From Paenibacillus humicus NBRC 102415 (lineage in GTDB: Bacteria > Bacillota > Bacilli > Paenibacillales > Paenibacillaceae): a DNA stretch of 55,648 nt. Every line of letters starts with the position of its first letter. The first letter of the stretch is position 1. This document shows, piece by piece, positions 50,024 to 55,648 of this stretch. The notes beneath the pieces are model-generated. The model saw only the letters and a list, made by a program, of their open reading frames with translations. It was not told the DNA's origin and searched no databases. Position numbers and translations under genes: made by a program. The DNA lies in the NCBI RefSeq assembly GCF_004000905.1, contig NZ_BIMD01000037.1, positions 1 to 55,648 on the forward strand. The letters run 5' to 3'.

Positions 50024-51562
50024 CTAGCTAGTTTTCCGGGTGGATCGGCTGAAAAGATCCCCAATCATCGCTCCTATGATCCAGGCCAAGATCATCAAGT
50101 TGGCATAAGCCATTCCAACCGCAAAATAGTGTTCCCATCCGCTAAGCGAGCCGTTGCCGAACCCGCCTCCTTGACGGGCTCCGCCAAAGCCTCCTTCGCG
50201 CATCCCTCCTGCGCCTCGTCCGGAGATATCCATACCGAAATTAGGATTGCGGCTGATGTCTACCCGCCCCTGGGCAGTTTCATTCATTCCGCTGTGCCTC
50301 GAGCTTCCGAACCCCGCGTCGCCGTTGCGGAAACGGGGGGAAGAGACCTCGATGCCCCCCCGCAGCCACTTCCCCCCAAACCCTCCATTCAGCACCAGCC
50401 AAATGTTGAGCGCCGTCGACATCGTGAACAGCCCGGCCGGAACTCCCCAGCGGATACGTTCCCGCCCAGGCTCCAGCAGGAACGGGATGAGCAGCAGGAA
50501 CAGCATGGCGGGAACGCCGTAGCGCTCGTGGATTTCCGTCGGGAGCAGGAAGAAGGCCAGATTGACCAAAGCGGCCGCCTTCAGAAGATGAACGGTTTTA
50601 AGATCGCGCAAAAGCAGGATATAGGCCGCAACGAACAGGCAGACAACCCCAAGCAGGATGAACCCGAAGGTCTTATAACTGACGCCGCCAAAGAAAATCG
50701 TATCGTCGTGGACGGACGGATTCGTAAAGAGATGGTACCAAAGATTGAAAGCGTTCAGCGAAAGCTGGGGATACATATCCGTTGCGCTGAGATACGCCAT
50801 GCGGACCATGTCGTCCAGCGCGCCTTTCATCGCGAACCAGCCTGCGGTCAAAGCCGACGGGATGGCAAAGCCGGCGATGAAGAGCAATGGACGGCGCCAA
50901 TCGCGCCGGAGCAGCTGCCGGAGCAGCAGCGCCCCCAGGACGGGGAGGACGACGATGGCTTGGAACTTGCTCAGCAAGGCGACTGCAATGAGGATGCCGG
51001 CGGCTAGCGGCTGGGTCAGCACGAGCAGCACGGATATTGTCATCAGCGCGCTGTGGAACACGTCGATCTGTCCCCATACCGCTCCGTCCGCGAGCAAGGC
51101 GGGATTGAAGGCCAGACAGGCAAGCAGCGTCAGCCGGCGCTTGCAGGTCCAGCGGCGGAACAGCAGCAGCAGCGCTGCCATGGTGCCGAGATCGAACAGA
51201 ATCGGAAGCATCTTGCTGCTCAGATGGGCGGTCCGGATCTCGATGCCGAGGAAGTCCAGAACATGCCCGTATCCTTCCAGAATGGCGATGAATACCGGGG
51301 GATAGTTCTGCATGTCGGAGCTGAGATAGGAGCCGCGCACGCCATGCTGCATGGCGGCTTCCATCCAGCGGATGAAATACATCTGGTCTCCTACATACCC
51401 CTGGGTATAGATGCCCAGCAGAACGCGTATGGCAAGCCCGCCGGCAACGAGGGCGGCAACCGCTGCATAGAATTGCCCGGGCCTCATCCCCCCCGATGGA
51501 ATCCGGGCATTGTTTTTCCTGTCTTTAAACTCGCCGTCCCTCGGCAGGCTGTCGTTCCTCAT
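50024..51562 (-). CDS. GT-C-family membrane glycosyltransferase (Gpi18/PMT-like)
   Basis: 512 residues, about ten to eleven helices. After helix 1 comes a loop with the acidic pair in YTQGYVGDQMYFIRWMEAA (Asp), then LSSDMQNYPPVFIAIL, NPALLADGAVWGQIDVFHSALM and LLPTEIHERYG. The NYPP...NPALL...WGQID pattern is typical of Gpi18-like mannosyltransferases and related ALG6/8-type GT-C enzymes, using polyprenyl-phosphate sugar outside the membrane. Residues about 405-475 form an unusual Gly/Arg/Asn-rich loop before a last helix pair. AAAGGAG lies before the ATG. It is convergent with rmlD; GC content is high, like the flanking genome, so it may not belong to the AT-rich block. Confidence 0.75.
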   Translation of the reverse strand: MRNDSLPRDGEFKDRKNNARIPSGGMRPGQFYAAVAALVAGGLAIRVLLGIYTQGYVGDQMYFIRWMEAAMQHGVRGSYLSSDMQNYPPVFIAILEGYGHVLDFLGIEIRTAHLSSKMLPILFDLGTMAALLLLFRRWTCKRRLTLLACLAFNPALLADGAVWGQIDVFHSALMTISVLLVLTQPLAAGILIAVALLSKFQAIVVLPVLGALLLRQLLRRDWRRPLLFIAGFAIPSALTAGWFAMKGALDDMVRMAYLSATDMYPQLSLNAFNLWYHLFTNPSVHDDTIFFGGVSYKTFGFILLGVVCLFVAAYILLLRDLKTVHLLKAAALVNLAFFLLPTEIHERYGVPAMLFLLLIPFLLEPGRERIRWGVPAGLFTMSTALNIWLVLNGGFGGKWLRGGIEVSSPRFRNGDAGFGSSRHSGMNETAQGRVDISRNPNFGMDISGRGAGGMREGGFGGARQGGGFGNGSLSGWEHYFAVGMAYANLMILAWIIGAMIGDLFSRSTRKTS

Positions 51563-51657
51563 TTGTCGGCTCTCCTTTCATTATTATTTTATTGCTCCGT
51601 CTATCCTGCTTGTACCATGCATGTCCGAGGTCTCTTCTTATGCATTCTGTCAGCAAG

Positions 51658-52470
51658 TCAATATTCCCGCTTGCGGTAGGTGCCTGGCGATAGGCCATAG
51701 CGATCGCGGAATACGCGGTGGAAATAGGTGTAGGTGCCGAAGCCCGATTCGTCCGCGATCTGCTCCAGCGTCAGCTGGCTGTTGTCCATGAGCCTGAGCG
51801 CCATAGCGAGACGGACCTGCTGGGCGTACTGCATGATGGAGCAGCCGATCTGCTGCTTGAACAGATGCACGGCGCGGGTTTTGCTGATGCCGGCATGGGC
51901 GGCCGCTTCATCCAGAGTGAAGGAGCCGGTGGCATTGGCTTCGACAAAATGTTTGATTTTCAGCGCCTGCAGCGCGGTCGCGCCGCTTTTCGCAGCCGGC
52001 GCCTCCGCGATGGCGCGGTCCAGCAGCAGGCAGAGCGCCTGCAGCAGAGCGGCCAGGATGGCCGGACTGCCTCCGTCGAGCCTGCGCCGCTCCAGCATGA
52101 GCTGCTGCCAGACGCTGTCGATCTTCCCGTCGTCCGCGATGCGGATCCGGGGAGGACGTTCCCGCATCTGCCACCATTCATCCAGCCAAGATCCGGTGGC
52201 CATGAAGTAATAATCCGCACTCGGACCATAGCGGCTGTCGGGGCCGGGAGCCTCTATTTGCAGATCGTAGGCATCTCCGGGACGATACATCAGCAAATCT
52301 CCTGGCAATACGGCCGTCATGGATCCGCCGATGAGCGCGCGGGCCTCCCCCTCCGTCTGCAAGCGGAGAAGGTAGGTATCGAGGGTCCGGAACGATTGGC
52401 GAAAAGGCTGCAGGTGCCTGGAAAAGTCGGACAGCGTCAGCGTAAGGGGAAGACGATCCAATGCAATCAC
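51658..52470 (-). CDS. AraC-family transcriptional regulator
   Basis: 270 residues. The N-terminal cupin-like ligand part (YLLRLQTEGEARALIGGSMTAVLPGDLLMYRPGD) is followed by a helical region and the double helix-turn-helix at about 165-268: FTLDEAAAHAGISKTRAVHLFKQQIGCSIMQY, then LTLEQIADESGFGTYTYFHRVFRDRYGLSPGTYR. Such regulators usually activate sugar-use genes. It diverges from the decayed GH30 and intact GH1 glycosidase genes and is their likely regulator. GTG start with AGAGAGG only 3 bases away; TTG 52461 would have better spacing. Confidence 0.9.
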   Translation of the reverse strand: MIALDRLPLTLTLSDFSRHLQPFRQSFRTLDTYLLRLQTEGEARALIGGSMTAVLPGDLLMYRPGDAYDLQIEAPGPDSRYGPSADYYFMATGSWLDEWWQMRERPPRIRIADDGKIDSVWQQLMLERRRLDGGSPAILAALLQALCLLLDRAIAEAPAAKSGATALQALKIKHFVEANATGSFTLDEAAAHAGISKTRAVHLFKQQIGCSIMQYAQQVRLAMALRLMDNSQLTLEQIADESGFGTYTYFHRVFRDRYGLSPGTYRKREY

Positions 52471-52643
52471 TGCCTCTCTTATCTAGCATAATCTAAAAAC
52501 ATGAAGCTTGAATGAACGGGATGTTAGCAAATCTTGAACTTCGCAAACTTCGCAGCAGCTTGCCCGCAAGGATGGGAAATGGAGAGGGCGTCAATCCGAA
52601 CGACCAGATTGTGGAGGTTCATAGCCATATTGTTTCTTCATCC

Positions 52644-52666
52644 GGAAAGGCCTTTCCTTTTATAAT
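52644..52666 (+). promoter_or_regulatory. Promoter and palindromic operator before the GH30 remnant
   Basis: The perfect 14-base palindrome GGAAAGGCCTTTCC (52644-52657) lies just upstream of TATAAT (52661-52666), where a -35 would be expected. That position suits an activator-dependent promoter, plausibly for the divergent AraC protein. Confidence 0.5.
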
Positions 52667-52697
52667 AGAGTCAATTGTACAGGAAGGGAGGAGAGGC

Positions 52698-53642
52698 ATG
52701 AGGGAAGGAGCCCAATTGACCCGAAACAATGTAAGCGCATACGCTGCCCTGGAAGCCGGCATGGCAAGGGTGCTGCAGACGGCTGGAGACACGGGAGACA
52801 AGCTGCGGGAGATCATCGACGCGTATTTCGATCCGGAGCATGGAATCGGCTGTACGCTGTGCCGCTCCCATATTCAGAGCCGCGATTTCTCGCTCGGCAA
52901 TTACGCCTATTTAACAGACGGTGACGAGGGGCTGGAAAGTTTCAACGTCGACCGCGACCACATGTCGATTCTGCCGCTGATCAAGCGCGCGGCCGGCAAA
53001 GCGGGGAGTTGCTTCCGGCTGTTCTCCTCCCCGTGAAGCCCTCCGGCCTTCATGAAGACGAATGGAGAGATGAGCCGCGGCGGGCAGCTCAAGCCGGAAT
53101 ACCGCCAGGTGGGCCGACATGTTCGTGAAGTATGTCGAGGTCTACAAGCAGGAAGGAATCGAGATCTGGGCGCTGAGCGTCCAGAACGAGGCGAAGGCTG
53201 TCAGGAAGGCGGCGTCCATCTCGGCTCCTGGGATACGTGAGAGCGTTACGGCCATGACATTCTCGGCAACCTGAACAACTGGACGACCGGATGGACGGAT
53301 TGGAACATCGTGCTCGACGAGCAGGGCGGCCCGAACCATGTGGGCAATCTCTGCGACGCGCCGATCATTGCCGACACCGTGAAGGATGAAGTCATCTATG
53401 AAATCTCGTTCTACTATATCGCGCATTTCAGCCGTTATATCCGTTCGGGCTCGGTGCGCATCGGCCGCTCCCGTTACACGGACAAGCTGGAGCAGACGGC
53501 GTTCCGCAACCCGGACGGCACGATCGCGCTTGTCGTGATGAACCGCACGGATGCGGAGCTTCCTTATGTCGTGAGGCATCGCGGCGAGCTGGCGGACAGC
53601 AGCATTCCGGCGCACGGCATCCAGACGCTGCTGTACCGCTGA
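52698..53642 (+). pseudogene. Decayed GH30 glycosidase (glucosylceramidase-type)
   Basis: From about 52800 the translation matches GH30 enzymes: REIIDAYFDPEHGIG, TLCRSHIQSRDFSLGNYAY, then LFSSP. The frame is interrupted by a TGA at 53034-53036, exactly where Trp is expected (SSP-W-SPPAF), and continues in the same frame with SPPAFMKTNGEMSRGGQLKPEYRQ. About two bases are missing near 53106-53113, after which MFVKYVEVYKQEGIEIWALSVQNEAKA (acid/base Glu region) is read in another frame. Near 53195 an internal deletion of roughly 100 codons removes the nucleophile region (FTEG) and joins to CQEGGVHLGSWDT. A second in-frame TGA stands at 53238-53240 before ERYGHDILGNLNNWTTGWTDWN... to the natural end. 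The N-terminal part also looks shortened. A promoter and strong GGGAGGAG site remain upstream. Confidence 0.88.
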
Positions 53643-53692
53643 TTCGGACGGCAAGCTCAACTTCTATTATTCTACTTTCGGAGGGACTTATA

Positions 53693-55039
53693 ATGGCTAA
53701 AATCACTTTCCCCAAAGACTTTGTCTGGGGCACCGCGACAGCTTCCTATCAAATCGAAGGCGCCTGGAACGAGGACGGCCGCGGCATGTCCATCTGGGAT
53801 ACGTTTGCCCGCACGCCCGGGAAGGTCGTGAACGGCGACACGGGAGACGTGGCCTGCGACAGCTACCACCGCTACGAGGAAGACATTGCCCTGCTCAAGA
53901 AGCTGGGCGTGACTTCGTACCGCTTCTCCATCGCATGGCCGCGGATCTTCCCGCAGGGCACGGGAGAGGTCAATGAAAAGGGACTGGACTATTACGGCCG
54001 CGTCATCGACGGCTTGATCGAAGCAGGCATCGAGCCGGCCGTCACGCTGTACCACTGGGATCTGCCGCAAGCGCTCCAGGACAAGGGCGGCTGGGACAAC
54101 CGGGAGACGATCGACGCGTTCGTGAAGTACGCCGAGGTTGTGTTCAAGGCTTTCGGCAGCAAAGTAAAGCAGTGGATCACGTTCAACGAAACCTGGTGCA
54201 TTTCCTTCCTCTCGAACTTTATCGGCGTGCACGCTCCCGGCCACACGGACCTGCAGCTGGCGACGAACGTCGCTCATCACTGCATGGTCGCCCACGGCAA
54301 GACGGTTCAGCTGTACCGCAGTCTGGGACTGTCCGGCGAAATCGGAACGACGCATAACCTGAGCTGGTCGGAGCCTTACACGACGAGGCCGGAGGATGTG
54401 GAGGCGGCCCGCCGCTCGCGCGCCTGGGGCAACGAGTGGTTCCTGGAGCCGACGTTCAAGGGGACGTACCCGCAGTTCATGGTGGATTGGTTCCGTCGCA
54501 AAGGCGTCGAAGTGCCGATCCTTCCCGGAGACATGGAGACGATCGCGCAGCCGATCGACTTCATCGGCGTGAACTTCTACACGGGCGGCTACACCCGCTA
54601 CAAGGAGAACAACGGGCTGTTCGACAGCGAGGATGTCCAGGTCGGCTTCGATCAGACGCATATCGGCTGGAACGTCTACCCGGAGGCGCTCTATAAGGTG
54701 CTGAGCTGGCTCCACGAGGAATACGGCGATACTCCGATCTACATTACGGAGAACGGGGCTTGCTGCGACGACAAGCTGGACGCCGACGGCAGCGTCCATG
54801 ACGCCGACCGGGTCGACTACTACCGCAAGCATTTCATCCAGTGCCAGCGTCTCATCGACTCCGGCGTGCCGCTTGCGGGCTACTTCGCCTGGTCGCTGCT
54901 CGACAACTTCGAATGGGCTGAAGGCTACGCCAAGCGCTTCGGAATTGTATACACGAACTATGAAACACTGGAACGCACGCCGAAAGACAGTTATTATTTT
55001 ATTCAAAAGGTCATTTCGGAAGGCGGGTTCGAAGTATAA
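53693..55039 (+). CDS. bglA: GH1 beta-glucosidase
   Basis: 448 residues, full length (beta/alpha)8 barrel. FPKDFVWGTATASYQIEGA is the GH1 N-terminal signature. The acid/base Glu is in WITFNETWCISFL (NET instead of the usual NEP), and the nucleophile is in IYITENGACCDD. WSLLDNFEWAEGYAKRFGIVY is the C-terminal substrate-binding region. It hydrolyses beta-glucosides in the cytoplasm (no signal peptide). GGAGGGA lies 8 bases before the ATG. It follows the GH30 remnant by 50 bases, probably once one operon under the AraC regulator. Confidence 0.95.
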   Translation: MAKITFPKDFVWGTATASYQIEGAWNEDGRGMSIWDTFARTPGKVVNGDTGDVACDSYHRYEEDIALLKKLGVTSYRFSIAWPRIFPQGTGEVNEKGLDYYGRVIDGLIEAGIEPAVTLYHWDLPQALQDKGGWDNRETIDAFVKYAEVVFKAFGSKVKQWITFNETWCISFLSNFIGVHAPGHTDLQLATNVAHHCMVAHGKTVQLYRSLGLSGEIGTTHNLSWSEPYTTRPEDVEAARRSRAWGNEWFLEPTFKGTYPQFMVDWFRRKGVEVPILPGDMETIAQPIDFIGVNFYTGGYTRYKENNGLFDSEDVQVGFDQTHIGWNVYPEALYKVLSWLHEEYGDTPIYITENGACCDDKLDADGSVHDADRVDYYRKHFIQCQRLIDSGVPLAGYFAWSLLDNFEWAEGYAKRFGIVYTNYETLERTPKDSYYFIQKVISEGGFEV

Positions 55040-55648
55040 ATGAATAGCCAGGTTTCAGCGGCGCATTCGTCGCTGTCTCCGGACAAGGGCGGCAGCGGGG
55101 CGGCAGGCTTCGCTGCCGCTCCTGTCCGGGGGACGGTGAGCGTCCATATTGTGACTTACAACAGCGAAGAGGATATCGAGGGCTGCCTGGACTGCGTTCT
55201 GGCGCAGTCGTATCCCATCGAGAAGATTATCGTGCTGGACAATGCGTCCAGAGACGGCACGGTGGAGCGGCTGCGCCGCTATGAGGCGGGGCTCGCGCGG
55301 GAGCGGGAAAGAGACCTCCGAGCGGACCGGGAGCGGCATGCCGACAGCCAAGAGCAGGGGGATGAAGGCAGCCGATCCGGAAGCGGAACAGCCTTGCTGC
55401 CGTCAGGCGGCAACCGCGCGCGGCTCGTCATCATCGAGAGCGCGGTAAATACCGGCTTTGCCGGCGGCCAGAATCGCGCGCTCGCGGAGGCGGGCAGCGA
55501 TTACGCGCTCGTCCTCAATCCGGATGTCAGGCTGCATCCGGACTATGTGCGCGGGCTGGCGGAGCGGCTGGACCGCATGCCCGCCGCCGGCAGCGCCGCC
55601 GGCATGCTGGTCCGCCAGCCGGAGGGAGGCGTCGGCATGCCTGCTGCT
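55040..55648 (+). CDS. GT2-family glycosyltransferase, cut by window end
   Basis: 203 codons seen; the gene runs off the window. The ATG follows the GH1 stop directly (TAA then ATG), so translation is probably coupled. A 30-residue Ala/Ser-rich leader precedes the GT-A core: SVHIVTYNSEEDIEGCLDCVLAQSYP, IIVLDNASRDGT, then NTGFAGGQNRAL and YALVLNPDVRLHPDYV, where NPDV carries the metal-binding position of the rhamnosyltransferase-like GT2 group. Between the DNAS and NTGFAGG motifs there is an extra charged insert of about 40 residues (ERERDLRADRERHADSQEQ) not usual for the family. Confidence 0.85.
   Translation, partial: MNSQVSAAHSSLSPDKGGSGAAGFAAAPVRGTVSVHIVTYNSEEDIEGCLDCVLAQSYPIEKIIVLDNASRDGTVERLRRYEAGLARERERDLRADRERHADSQEQGDEGSRSGSGTALLPSGGNRARLVIIESAVNTGFAGGQNRALAEAGSDYALVLNPDVRLHPDYVRGLAERLDRMPAAGSAAGMLVRQPEGGVGMPAA

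Noticed and set aside
52512-52697. Longer N-terminus for the GH30 remnant
   Set aside because: The segment lies upstream of the TATAAT, the palindrome and the strong ribosome site and shows no GH30 similarity.

Overview
The window looks like chromosomal DNA of a high-GC, Gram-positive spore-former, most likely Paenibacillaceae (Paenibacillus or Cohnella type). Reasons: genuine glutaminyl-tRNA synthetase in a Firmicute-like background, an SLH-domain envelope protein beside an S-layer-type glycan locus, general-stress proteins related to Bacillus YflT, YdaT and YfkM, OhrR and CcdC homologues, strong AGGAGG-type ribosome sites with frequent GTG/TTG starts, and GH30/GH1 glycosidases. No rRNA, tRNA, CRISPR array or transposase was recognised. 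All assignments are from reading the sequence; no database search was run.

Layout. 1-10 kb: a minus-strand run (TetR regulator, membrane PAS histidine kinase, YhgE/Pip protein) diverges from an MMPL exporter; then about 930 bases of non-coding repeats; then dGTPase-like HD hydrolase and an unusual lactate/2-hydroxyacid dehydrogenase. 10-26 kb: housekeeping and stress genes: small membrane protein, rpiA-murG2, cardiolipin synthase, a CarH-like B12 (putative light) sensor with a hybrid histidine kinase, YflT- and YdaT-like stress proteins, an RsiV-like secreted protein, a DJ-1/PfpI protein behind a sigma-B-like promoter, CcdC, an ohrR-gpx operon, a 38-base tandem repeat and glnS. 26-50 kb: a glycan locus. 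An SLH protein with a tyrosine-rich N-terminus and an O-antigen-ligase-like membrane protein (WsfB type) lie on the minus strand, divergent from about 19 kb of plus-strand genes: glycosyltransferase, manC-gmd-rmd (GDP-D-rhamnose), wzm-wzt ABC exporter with a C-terminal glycan-binding type domain, coiled-coil methyltransferase, two glycosyltransferase genes, a five-gene block (GT-C membrane protein, small SMR-like protein, GT4, divergent PAP2, UbiA) and rmlACBD (dTDP-L-rhamnose). Much of 28-46.6 kb is visibly more AT-rich than the flanks. 50-55.6 kb: a Gpi18-like GT-C protein, an AraC regulator divergent from a decayed GH30 gene, an intact GH1 beta-glucosidase and the start of a GT2 glycosyltransferase.

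How it fits together. The 26-50 kb block reads as a protein O-glycosylation / S-layer glycan system: nucleotide sugars (GDP-D-Rha, dTDP-L-Rha), cytoplasmic chain assembly, a possible methyl cap recognised by Wzt, ABC export, and ligation to a Tyr-rich SLH protein. The most novel part is the UbiA + PAP2 + SMR-like + GT-C block, which resembles the mycobacterial polyprenyl-phospho-ribose/arabinose route without its epimerases, and so may supply a polyprenyl-phosphate-ribofuranose donor outside the membrane.
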